64,000 nucleotides of DNA, from assembly GCF_002159845.1 (NCBI RefSeq), contig NZ_NFJK01000003.1, positions 186,001 to 250,000 on the forward strand, read 5' to 3'. Of the stretch, positions 16,727 through 24,296 are shown one piece after another. Below the pieces are notes generated by a model. It searched no databases, was not told the origin of the DNA, and worked only from the letters and a program-made list of their open reading frames with translations. The position numbers and the translations under genes are program-made. The stretch comes from Anaeromassilibacillus sp. An250. GTDB lineage: Bacteria > Bacillota > Clostridia > Oscillospirales > Acutalibacteraceae. Numbering within the stretch: the first letter of the stretch is position 1; every line of letters starts with the position of its first letter.

Positions 16727-16978
16727 AATTTAAAAAACAGCATGTAGCTGTAACTCCTGAGACAATCAGTTGTCTGTCCTAATTTTCTTTTATTTAGCAA
16801 CCAATTGAGATGCCAGGGGACAACGCGGAAACAAATCGGTTGGAAAATACAGAGGAGTTGAAACGTTGCAAAAACTGGTAAATCCAAGTAAGTAACCATT
16901 GGATGGATACAGAGCGACGAGCAGGATGGAGCAAAAGGATCAGTGGTTTAACGAGCACTGCATTGTGATTCCTACAAA

Positions 16979-17317
16979 GCCTGTGACGCTGGAAATCTGG
17001 ATGAAAGAACAGAACGAAAGACAGGATGAGGTCTACAAGCAATTTTTTAACAAACTTTAAATTTGCGGAGTGGATAGCCTGTAATGCCGGATTCTGAAAA
17101 GACCGGAGCGAAAGCAGGAGAAAACAAAGCAATTAAAGAATTGAAGAAAAATTGCATTTGAGAAAGCCAACAATGCCTGTAAGCTGGATTCCTTTCAAAC
17201 AGATACAGACCGAAAGCAGGAATGCGGATAGCAATTTCAGTTTGGTCGAGAAATTGTTGAAACCATGGAGCTGAGATGCCTGCAATGCTAATTCCTGAAA
17301 ATGAAGTGCTTACAAGG
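16979..17317 (+). repeat. Four ~98-nt repeats inside the large RNA
   Basis: Copies begin at 16979, 17077, 17175 and 17278 with GCCTGTGACGCTGGA, GCCTGTAATGCCGGATTC, GCCTGTAAGCTGGATTCC and GCCTGCAATGCTAATTCC. The first three contain CGAAAG(A)CAGG about 40 nt later, which pairs with the leading CCTG. They then carry a second hairpin whose arms differ but still pair: GCAATTT/AAATTTGC, GCAATT/AATTGC and CAATTTC/GAAATTG. The inner stem also changes compensatorily (CCGG/CCGG versus CTG/CAG). The fourth copy is more diverged. Confidence 0.7.
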
Positions 17318-17888
17318 TTGGTCGCAGAACCAAGAAGAGCGGTAATTTTGAAAGCGATAAGATCCCGTTAGATCGTAAGTTGAAGAAAAAATTAGCGTGT
17401 TTTTTCTTGGGGAAGCAATCATTCTGGATGTTCAGAAAAGTGAAAAGCCCGGCCGGGTACTTTTTGCAACACTTGATGAACAAGAATGAATGATTCCAAA
17501 GCATCTCGTTTTTATAAAATAAAACGAAAAGGAATGAGTCCAAAGGGCAATTTGGTTTGAGCTACCATTCATTTGAGAAAGGAAACGGTTCGTATTACGC
17601 TTCAAAGATCAAAGATGGTGTGCGAAAGCACGGAGCAAATCTTATCGGGAATCGCGTGACCTATAATTTGAAGCCTGTTTTACTCTTCGTAAAAGAGTTG
17701 GTTCGAGAGAACAGAGAATAGTAGGTGAGTCCAAAGTATAGTTAAAACACGCATGAAATTCTTTTGAAAGATGAATTGCTTCCAAGGTGATTCCCAAGTG
17801 CTAAATACAAAAATCCGAGTCTATCGAGATGGTAGGTAAAGATTTTTAGATAGTAAGAGGATCGAAATTGTTCAATAACTCAATATAG

Positions 17889-17926
17889 AAGCTCCGGTGA
17901 TTAAGGTTACCGGAGCTTTTGTTTTT
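17889..17926 (+). terminator. Terminator of large non-coding RNA
   Basis: AAGCTCCGGT (17889-17898) pairs with ACCGGAGCTT across a 10-nt loop, followed by TTTTGTTTTT. It also insulates trxB, whose own TATAAT is at 17955-17960. Confidence 0.92.
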
Positions 17927-18025
17927 ATACCTTCCCATTTTTTCAATTCTCCGGTATAATGGGATATACTTATTTTATGGGCTTGAGAATCCCAATCAAG
18001 CGATTCAAGAAAAGGAGGAATTCTT

Positions 18026-18946
18026 TTGGGTCAGTATGATGTGATCGTCATAGGCGGTGGCCCGGCTGGGTATACAGCGGCGCTTTATTGCGCGAGGGCT
18101 GCACTTTCCACTTTGGTTCTGGAGGCGATGGCTCCTGGCGGCCAGATGGGCACGACCGACCAGATCGACAACTATCCAGGGTTTGCCGATGGCATCAACG
18201 GCTTTGAACTCGCCATGAATATGCAGAAACAAGCGGAACGCTTTGGGGCCGAGAGCGTCTTTGCCCAGGTTTCTTCTATGGATTTGAAAGGGCCGGAGAA
18301 AAAAATTTATACCGAAGAGGGGGATACGTATACGTGCCGTGCGGTGATTCTCGCTTTGGGCGCTTCCCCGAGGGAGTTGGGGCTGCCGGAGGAACGTACC
18401 CTCCGTGGACGAGGAGTCTCGTACTGCGCCACCTGTGACGGTATGTTTTACAAAGAAAAAACAGTCGTTGTGGTTGGCGGCGGGGATACCGCTGCTGCGG
18501 ATACGGTTTTTCTATCTAAGATATGTAAGAAAATTTATTTGGTGCATCGCCGGGATACATTGCGCGCATCGAAGGCATATCTAAAGCCGCTCGAGGCCTG
18601 CGAGAATGTAGAATTTGTTTGGGATTCTGTAGTGGAAGCAATTTTGGCGGACGGAAACGTGACCGGGGTTCGTGTGAAAAATAAAAAGACCGGCGAAACA
18701 CGCGAAATTGCTTGCGATGGCATTTTTGTTGCAGTTGGAAATATCCCCAATACAGCGCTTGTAGCAGACGCGGTAAAGCTTACGCCAAATGGATATATTG
18801 ATGCAGGAGAGACAACAGAAACGAATTTGCCCGGTGTATTTGCGGCGGGTGACGTCCGTCAAAAAGTTTTGCGGCAGGTGGTTACGGCGGTGGCCGACGG
18901 AGCAGTAGCTTCCCATATGGCGGAAGAATATTTGAGCGGAATCTAA
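18026..18946 (+). CDS. trxB: Thioredoxin reductase
   Basis: 306 aa from TTG 18026, 7 bp after AAGGAGG. FAD motif VIGGGPAGYTAALYCARA at the N-terminus, redox-active CATCDG near residue 135, NADP-site GGGDTAAADTVFLSK, and the C-terminal FAGDVRQKVLRQVVTAVADGA. This is the standard low-molecular-weight thioredoxin reductase, with the usual length. It reduces thioredoxin in the cytoplasm. A TATAAT at 17955 with a weak -35 gives it its own promoter after the large RNA. Confidence 0.95.
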   Translation: MGQYDVIVIGGGPAGYTAALYCARAALSTLVLEAMAPGGQMGTTDQIDNYPGFADGINGFELAMNMQKQAERFGAESVFAQVSSMDLKGPEKKIYTEEGDTYTCRAVILALGASPRELGLPEERTLRGRGVSYCATCDGMFYKEKTVVVVGGGDTAAADTVFLSKICKKIYLVHRRDTLRASKAYLKPLEACENVEFVWDSVVEAILADGNVTGVRVKNKKTGETREIACDGIFVAVGNIPNTALVADAVKLTPNGYIDAGETTETNLPGVFAAGDVRQKVLRQVVTAVADGAVASHMAEEYLSGI

Positions 18947-18993
18947 TCGGAAAACGAGGGTTGTTTGCACCATATAAAGAGAGGTGTGTGTAG

Positions 18994-20379
18994 ATGTCCA
19001 TTGTTGGCGCCTTTATTGTTCCCCATCCGCCGATTATTCTCCCGGAGGTCGGAAAAGGAGAGGAAAAGGAAATTCAAAAAACCATTGATGCCTACCGGAA
19101 AGTTGCCCAGTGCATTGCGGCCTTCAAGCCGGAGACCATTGTGCTGACTTCTCCGCATTCGGTCATGTATGCCGATTATTTTCACATTTCTCCCGGAGAA
19201 AGCGCGTGGGGAGATATGCGCCAATTCGGTGCGCCGGATGTCGAAATCGGTGTGGAGTACGATACAGAATTTGTGCAGGAGCTCTCCGGCCAAGCGAAGA
19301 AACAGAACCTGCCTGCGGGGACAATGGGAGAACGCAAAAGGGCGTTGGATCATGGGACGCTGATTCCCCTCTATTTTTTGAATATGTGTTATACCGATTA
19401 CCGATTGGTGCGCATCGGGCTTTCCGGTTTATCGCCGCTGGATCATTACCGGCTTGGCAAATGTATCGCGCAGGCAGCGGAATCCCTCGACCGGCGTGTG
19501 GTGTTTATCGCCAGCGGGGATCTATCCCACCGGTTGAAAGAAGATGGCCCCTATGGATATACACCGGAAGGACCGGAATTTGATGCACAGGTCACAAATG
19601 CGATGATGCGGGGAGACTTTTTGCGTTTCCTGGAATTCGATGAAGCTTTCTGTGAAACGGCGGCGGAGTGTGGTTTGCGTTCGTTTCAGGTGATGGCGGG
19701 AGCGCTGGATGGAAAAGCGGTCAAATCGGAACTGCTCTCCTATGAAGGCACCTTTGGCGTTGGATATGGCGTCGCTTCTTTTTGGGTTGCAGGGGAGGAC
19801 GAAAGCCGCCGCTTTGGGGAGCAATACGAAAAAAGGCAGCGAGCCTTCCTAGACCAGGCAAAGCAGAAGGAAGATGCCTATGTCCGCCTTGCGAGGAAGG
19901 CGCTGGAAACATATGTCCGGACGGGAGAACGAATCAAGCGGCCGCTGGAAGCGCCTGCGGAGATGTGTTCACAGGCGGCGGGGGTGTTTGTTTCCCTGAA
20001 AAAGGACGGACAACTGCGCGGCTGCATCGGAACCATTGAACCGGAAACGGTGTGTGTTGCGGACGAGATCATCGAAAATGCGATTTCCGCAGGCACACAC
20101 GATCCACGGTTCCATTCGGTGGCCGAAGAGGAACTGGGCCAACTGCTGTACAGTGTGGATGTGCTTGGAAAGCCAGAACGAGTGGCATCCGTTGCGGAAT
20201 TGGATGCAAAACGATATGGAGTGATCGTTTCCAAAGGTTGGAAGCGTGGCCTGCTGTTGCCAAATCTGGACGGAGTCAACACGCCGGAACAGCAGATTTC
20301 CATTGCCCTCAAGAAAGCGGGAATTCGTCCTTCGGAGGAGTATACGATCGAGCGCTTCGAGGTGACCCGGCACAAATGA
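18994..20379 (+). CDS. AmmeMemoRadiSam system protein B-A fusion (MEMO + AMMECR1)
   Basis: 461 aa in two domains. Residues 1-270 are a MEMO/class III extradiol dioxygenase-like domain (FIVPHPPIILPEVG, LTSPHSVMYADYF, FIASGDLSHRLKEDGPYGY). Residues 290-461 are an AMMECR1 domain (YVRLARKALETYV, AGVFVSLKKDGQLRGCIGT). Genomes of anaerobes carry these two with a radical SAM enzyme as the AmmeMemoRadiSam system, whose reaction is unknown to me. It overlaps the radical SAM gene by 4 bp. The fusion itself is well known in this family. Confidence 0.92.
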   Translation: MSIVGAFIVPHPPIILPEVGKGEEKEIQKTIDAYRKVAQCIAAFKPETIVLTSPHSVMYADYFHISPGESAWGDMRQFGAPDVEIGVEYDTEFVQELSGQAKKQNLPAGTMGERKRALDHGTLIPLYFLNMCYTDYRLVRIGLSGLSPLDHYRLGKCIAQAAESLDRRVVFIASGDLSHRLKEDGPYGYTPEGPEFDAQVTNAMMRGDFLRFLEFDEAFCETAAECGLRSFQVMAGALDGKAVKSELLSYEGTFGVGYGVASFWVAGEDESRRFGEQYEKRQRAFLDQAKQKEDAYVRLARKALETYVRTGERIKRPLEAPAEMCSQAAGVFVSLKKDGQLRGCIGTIEPETVCVADEIIENAISAGTHDPRFHSVAEEELGQLLYSVDVLGKPERVASVAELDAKRYGVIVSKGWKRGLLLPNLDGVNTPEQQISIALKKAGIRPSEEYTIERFEVTRHK

Positions 20380-21203
20380 AAAAGACATGTGAACTTTGTC
20401 CGCACCGCTGTGAGCTCGAAGAAGGGCAAACCGGTTTTTGCAGGGCGCGCCAAAATCGGGATGGGCAGATTATATCCATCAACTATGGAAAGGTCACTGC
20501 ACTTGCACTGGATCCCATTGAGAAAAAACCGTTGCGGCATTTTTATGCTGGCAAAAATATTCTATCCGTGGGAAGTTTTGGCTGCAACCTGCGGTGTCCG
20601 TACTGCCAGAATCATACTATTTCTATGGCGAACGCAGCACAGACTGTATCCTGTTATATATCTCCGGAAGAGCTGGTAGCGCGTGCGTTAGAGCGAATTC
20701 CCGATGGCAACATTGGAATCGCTTATACGTACAACGAACCTCTGATTGGCTATGAGTATGTCCGTGATTGTGCAATGCTTGCGAAGGAAAAGCAGCTAAA
20801 AAATGTCGTTGTCACCAATGGCTGCATTGCGGAGGAAGCCTTTCAAAAATTGCTCCCTTGGATTGATGCTTGGAACATTGATTTAAAGGGTTTCAAAAAT
20901 GCTTCTTACGGACAGCTTTGTGGAGACTTGGAAGTTGTAAAGCGGAACATTGTATCAGCGGCGGCCCAGGGGCATGTGGAAATTACGACCTTGATTGTCC
21001 CGCAAAGAACCGATACGGAAGAGGAAATCAGAGAGCTTTCCTCGTGGCTTAGCAGTGTGGATTGCAAAATCCCGCTGCATATTACGCGCTTTTTTCCGCA
21101 GTATCGTATGCAGGACTGTTTGGCTACACCGGTCTCCACGGTATATCGTCTGGCAGATGTGGCTAGAAAGTATCTGGAGTATGTCTATGAAGGAAACTGT
21201 TAA
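20376..21203 (+). CDS. AmmeMemoRadiSam system radical SAM enzyme
   Basis: 275 aa from ATG 20376, overlapping the previous stop. An N-terminal Cys cluster (CELCPHRCELEEGQTGFCRAR) precedes the radical-SAM motif CNLRCPYCQN near residue 72, then GIAYTYNEPLIGYEY and the family C-terminus. The pairing with the fusion protein upstream fixes the assignment. Substrate unknown. Confidence 0.93.
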   Translation: MKKTCELCPHRCELEEGQTGFCRARQNRDGQIISINYGKVTALALDPIEKKPLRHFYAGKNILSVGSFGCNLRCPYCQNHTISMANAAQTVSCYISPEELVARALERIPDGNIGIAYTYNEPLIGYEYVRDCAMLAKEKQLKNVVVTNGCIAEEAFQKLLPWIDAWNIDLKGFKNASYGQLCGDLEVVKRNIVSAAAQGHVEITTLIVPQRTDTEEEIRELSSWLSSVDCKIPLHITRFFPQYRMQDCLATPVSTVYRLADVARKYLEYVYEGNC

Positions 21204-21230
21204 AATGCGCAATTTAAGCATTAAAATGAG

Positions 21231-21269
21231 AAGCCTCCGGTCTTAGAATCGAAAGATCGGAGGCTTTTT
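21231..21269 (+). terminator. Terminator after AmmeMemoRadiSam operon
   Basis: AAGCCTCCGGTCTT pairs with AAGATCGGAGGCTT (one G-U) and is followed by T5. Confidence 0.92.
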
Positions 21270-21439
21270 GGATGATCCAAAACCGTTTATACTTACAAAT
21301 GTAGGAGGAATGTATGGGATTAAGAGTGCTGAAGCCTTGTTTTGAAGATTTTCCCTTTTATCGCATGTAAACGCCGATGGTCTTCCTGTTTAATAGATTG
21401 TTTTATGTGGGGGAAGAATGGAGAAGATTCAAAAGAAAA

Positions 21440-21465
21440 CCCCGAAGGGTTTCAGCCCATCGGGG
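21440..21465 (-). terminator. Terminator downstream of cotJC 3' segment
   Basis: On the minus strand CCCCGATGGG pairs with CCCTTCGGGG (one mismatch) and is followed by TTTTCTTTTG. It closes the cotJABC operon after the last cotJC segment. Confidence 0.8.
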
Positions 21466-21536
21466 AAATAGACGTCCTGCATCCTTCGACGGTGCTGCCC
21501 GTATCGAACACACACCCTTCCACAATATGCCCACAT

Positions 21537-21956
21537 TTATTTCTTATCGAACGAGGGGTTAAAGGCATAGAAGTTTTTCGAATTCAAATTGTCGGTTGCA
21601 ATGCGCAATCCCTCTCCGAAGCGCTGATAATGGACAATTTCGCGGGCGCGCAGGAACTTAATCGGATCACGGACATCCGGGTCATCCGCATACCGAAGGA
21701 TGTTATCGTACGTCAAGCGTGCTTTCTGTTCGGCGCTCAAATCTTCGTGGAGATCTGCTAGGACATCCCCTGTCACGGCAAATGTATTGGCGGAGAATGC
21801 TTCGCCGCTTGCCGCCTGGGGATAGACGCCCGTCGTGTGGTCGACAAAATACGTATCGAATCCGGCTTTTTTGATCTGTTCGGTGGTCAGGCCGCGCGTT
21901 AGCTGATAGACAATGGTGCTGACCATCTCTAAGTGTGCCAGTTCTTCGGTACCTAT
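21537..21956 (-). CDS. cotJC: Spore coat Mn-catalase CotJC, 3' segment
   Basis: 135 residues beginning ELAHLEMVSTIVYQL and including EDLSAEQKARLTYDNIL and FLRAREIVHYQRF, the ferritin-like helices of the manganese-catalase/CotJC family, to a stop at 21537. The open frame continues to 22025, but residues before IGTEELAH (FVCHCDSP and upstream) are not CotJC. That sequence belongs to inserted element A. The missing residues 1-64 are encoded at 35.7 and 38.9 kb on the same strand. As it stands this segment has no ribosome site and would not be made. Excision of both elements would restore it. Confidence 0.93.
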   Translation of the reverse strand: MGTEELAHLEMVSTIVYQLTRGLTTEQIKKAGFDTYFVDHTTGVYPQAASGEAFSANTFAVTGDVLADLHEDLSAEQKARLTYDNILRYADDPDVRDPIKFLRAREIVHYQRFGEGLRIATDNLNSKNFYAFNPSFDKK

Positions 21957-21975
21957 TGGAGAGTCACAGTGGCAC
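21949..21975. repeat. Element A attachment site, cotJC 3'-segment side
   Basis: Core GTACCTAT, then 6 bp, then the inverted-repeat arm GTCACAGTGGCAC (21963-21975). The partner arm is GCGCCATTGTGAC at 35612-35624. Confidence 0.82.
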
Positions 21976-22029
21976 ACAAAAAAGAAAACTTGGCCCCACA
22001 TGAAGGTTACAGGCGAGAGGGGCACGGAT

Positions 22030-22179
22030 ATGGGAGATTATAAAATAAGAACCGCTGCCGTGTTTATATCTTCATCTGATACGGAACGGTTCTGTCCCAA
22101 AAAGAAACCGGCGGACAGGCAAGGCAATCCATCTTCCCTCATAAACATTTATGAGGGGAGGTCAGATAATGAAGGATAG
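22030..22179 (+). CDS. Small hypothetical protein near element A end
   Basis: 49 aa from ATG 22030 with a purine-rich GAGAGGGG ahead. It overlaps the following gene by 11 bp. Unrecognised. The tight packing with the recombinase operon is the main argument that it is real. It lies just inside the element boundary, where small recombination accessory proteins are often encoded. Confidence 0.35.
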   Translation: MGDYKIRTAAVFISSSDTERFCPKKKPADRQGNPSSLINIYEGRSDNEG

Positions 22180-22462
22180 AGCGATTTTTTTGGAATGTAC
22201 GGAGAAGATGGAAGACGACAAAAAAACCACACCAGAATTCGATCTGCTGTATCGGAAGGCGGTTTTGCTTTCCCTGAGAGAACGGAACTTTTTGAATGAC
22301 ATGCAAGTGCAACTTTGCCTAGAGAAGCTCGCACATTCCATTGGATCAGATGAAAACACCCTGTTCCTGGTTGGTCCGGAAGCAGAATGGAAATATGTGG
22401 ATTCCTATGTGGAGCATCGGACGGTGGCAGAAAAGAACGCCAAGAAGGAAAACCAACGATGA
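22169..22462 (+). CDS. Small protein coupled to recombinase (possible directionality factor)
   Basis: 97 aa from ATG 22169 behind AGGGGAGG, ending in an ATGA overlap with the serine recombinase. Charged and probably helical (LLYRKAVLLSLRERNFLNDMQVQLCLEKL). I recognise no family. In large serine recombinase elements the excision partner is often a small, unrelated protein encoded beside the recombinase, so this is the best candidate in element A. That role is inference from position only. Confidence 0.65.
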   Translation: MKDRAIFLECTEKMEDDKKTTPEFDLLYRKAVLLSLRERNFLNDMQVQLCLEKLAHSIGSDENTLFLVGPEAEWKYVDSYVEHRTVAEKNAKKENQR

Positions 22463-24051
22463 AGGTCGCTGTATATTGCCGTGTTTCAACAGACAAGGAC
22501 GATCAGATAAACTCCTTTGAGAGCCAGCAGAAATTTTTCCGCGAATATATCGACCGGCAACCGAATTGGGAACTGTATGAAGTTTACGCAGACGAGGGGA
22601 TCACAGGGACGAGTACGAAAAAGCGGACCGCCTTTAACCGGATGATCCACGACGCCCTTTTGGGCCGTTTTGACTTGGTGATTACCAAGGAGATTTCCCG
22701 CTTTGCCCGCAATACACTGGACAGCATCTACTATACCCGGCAGTTGAAGCAGCGGGGGGTGGGGGTTTTCTTTTTAAACGACCAGATCAACACCTTGAAA
22801 GAGGAATCGGAATTGCTCCTGGCAATTAAATCCACAATGGCACAAGAGGAGAGCCGTTCCACCAGTTCCCGCGTCAAATGGGGACAGACCCGGCGCATGG
22901 AACAGGGCGTGGTGTTTGGCCGCTCGCTGTTGGGATATGATGTGAGGGATGGAAAAATGACCGTCAATCCCCAAGGCGCGGAAATCGTCCGGCTGATTTT
23001 CCATAAATACGTCCATGAAGGAAAGGGAACCACCGTCATCGCCCGTGAATTGCGAGAATCGGGTTACAAAACCCTCACGGGCAGTCCCAACTGGCGGAAC
23101 ACCGTCATTCTAAAAATTTTACGAAATGAGAAATACTGCGGAGACCTGAAGCAGAAAAAAACCTTTACTCCAGACTATTTAACCCATCAAAAAAAGTACA
23201 ACCACGGCGAAGAAACATTTGTATTGATCCAGGATCACCATGAGCCGATCATTGGCCGGGAACTGTGGGAAGAGGCCCAGCGGGAGATTGCCCGCCGAAA
23301 TCTGAATGGAAACACCGGCACCGGCCATGGGAACCGCTATCCGCTATCCGGTAAGATTCAGTGTAGCGTATGCGGAAAAAGCTTTGTTTCGCGCACTCGG
23401 AAGCGGAAAGACGGGAGCAGATATAAGGCGTGGCGGTGCGGCACCACTGTTGCGGAGGGAAAGCGGCATCTGGATCCGGTGGGGCATTTGGCAGGGTGCG
23501 ATGTAGGGTATCAAATTCGGGATGAAGTGGGGATGGAGATGGTGCGCCGATCGGTGAACATGTTGCAGATCGACAACGATATGGTAATCGATGACATCAC
23601 CCGAATTGTGTTGGAGGCGATCCAGGATTCTCAAAGCAGCGATCACAGAGCCATCGAGAAATTAGAAAAAGAGCGAACACAACTGAAAGAAAAAAAGAAA
23701 GGGGTGCTGGACGCTTTCTTTACAAAGAGCATCTCCGAAGATGATATGAAATTGATGAACGCCGAATACGATCGCCGTATGGTGGAGCTGACCGAAAGAA
23801 TTGTGGATTCCAAAGAAAAAGAGGGCAGTGGCATTGATAGAACCGTATTGGAACGCGACATCCGCCACAGAATAGGGGAGATTGTAAGCGGGAAAACTGC
23901 TTCGGACAGTTTCTATGGCTATCTGCTTGACCATCTTATCGCCTACCCGGGCCGGCGCGTGGAGGTGCATTTGAAAGGATTGCCCACAACATGGACGTAT
24001 GTATTGGAGAACCCTAAAGGCATCGGATGTTGTACAGAAAATGATTCCTAA
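22459..24051 (+). CDS. Large serine recombinase of element A (SpoIVCA-like)
   Basis: 530 aa. The N-terminal resolvase domain begins MKVAVYCRVSTDKDDQ, with the catalytic serine in CRVST and the EISRFARN segment. A recombinase domain (LLGYDVRDGKMTVNP to EKYCGD), a zinc-ribbon domain (CSVCGK ... WRC) and a long C-terminal coiled coil (EKLEKERTQLKEKKKG) follow. This is the architecture of phage integrases of the large serine type and of SpoIVCA, which excises skin. It sits about 500 bp from the GTACCTAT core, so it is the obvious enzyme for element A. It reads opposite to cotJ and the polysaccharide genes. Confidence 0.93.
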   Translation: MKVAVYCRVSTDKDDQINSFESQQKFFREYIDRQPNWELYEVYADEGITGTSTKKRTAFNRMIHDALLGRFDLVITKEISRFARNTLDSIYYTRQLKQRGVGVFFLNDQINTLKEESELLLAIKSTMAQEESRSTSSRVKWGQTRRMEQGVVFGRSLLGYDVRDGKMTVNPQGAEIVRLIFHKYVHEGKGTTVIARELRESGYKTLTGSPNWRNTVILKILRNEKYCGDLKQKKTFTPDYLTHQKKYNHGEETFVLIQDHHEPIIGRELWEEAQREIARRNLNGNTGTGHGNRYPLSGKIQCSVCGKSFVSRTRKRKDGSRYKAWRCGTTVAEGKRHLDPVGHLAGCDVGYQIRDEVGMEMVRRSVNMLQIDNDMVIDDITRIVLEAIQDSQSSDHRAIEKLEKERTQLKEKKKGVLDAFFTKSISEDDMKLMNAEYDRRMVELTERIVDSKEKEGSGIDRTVLERDIRHRIGEIVSGKTASDSFYGYLLDHLIAYPGRRVEVHLKGLPTTWTYVLENPKGIGCCTENDS

Positions 24052-24233
24052 ATGCTCTGTAAAGAAAGACGGCATCTTTTAATAGAATCAGAAGAAAACG
24101 TGTCGCGGGAAAGCCTTACGGGCCTCCTTTGTGCAATTGTGAATAGTTTTATGAAAGCGGAACGTAGATGAAGGGGATAGAAAAGCAATTTGAGACTTAT
24201 TGGAGAGGACAAAAGATCCCTTATTATCACAAG

Positions 24234-24266
24234 AAAATGGCGCCGGAAAATTCCAGCGCCATTTTT
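24234..24266. terminator. Bidirectional terminator between recombinase and ugd
   Basis: AAAATGGCGC pairs with GCGCCATTTT around an inner GG/CC pair. It is flanked by A and T runs and lies between the convergent recombinase and polysaccharide operons. Confidence 0.82.
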
Positions 24267-24296
24267 ACCTGTATTTGAAAAACGCTATCCGGCGTT

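Larger units (their letters stand above)
16514..17926 (+). ncRNA. Candidate giant structured non-coding RNA (~1.4 kb)
   Basis: A consensus promoter and a strong terminator enclose 1.4 kb with no credible gene on either strand, purine-rich on the plus strand and poorer in G+C than its surroundings. It is packed with perfect inverted repeats. A three-way junction is closed by ATGCCTTC/GAAGGCAT (16545-16552/16610-16617), with arms TAATATCC/GGATATTA and TGAAG/CTTCA. GAATAGCGGC (16684-16693) pairs with GCCGCTTATTC. A long arm at 17414-17495 is built from AATCATTC/GAATGATT, TGTTCA/TGAACA and CCCGGCCGGG. There are GNRA-capped hairpins GTGC-GAAA-GCAC (17620-17631) and GTTC-GAGA-GAAC (near 17702). I do not recognise it as OLE, ROOL, GOLLD, HEARO or any other large RNA family. 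Function unknown. Confidence 0.75.

Noticed and set aside
16979-17317. CRISPR-like array
   Set aside because: Repeat period is ~98 nt with diverging copies and internal hairpins, no constant direct repeat or unique spacers, and no cas genes.
16794-17543. Minus-strand frames of 112 and 77 codons, and a plus-strand 44-codon frame at 16926-17060, in the large RNA region
   Set aside because: No ribosome sites, composition explained by the purine-rich RNA, and they cross strong complementary segments. Treated as non-coding.
16514-17926. Group II intron or known large RNA (OLE, ROOL, GOLLD)
   Set aside because: No domain V-like AGC...GTT hairpin or intron-encoded protein; length and neighbourhood do not fit the families I can recall. 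A covariance-model search would settle it.
21957-22025. Upstream extension of the cotJC 3' frame to a start at 22025
   Set aside because: The 23 residues before IGTE are unlike any CotJC and are element A sequence; no ribosome site.
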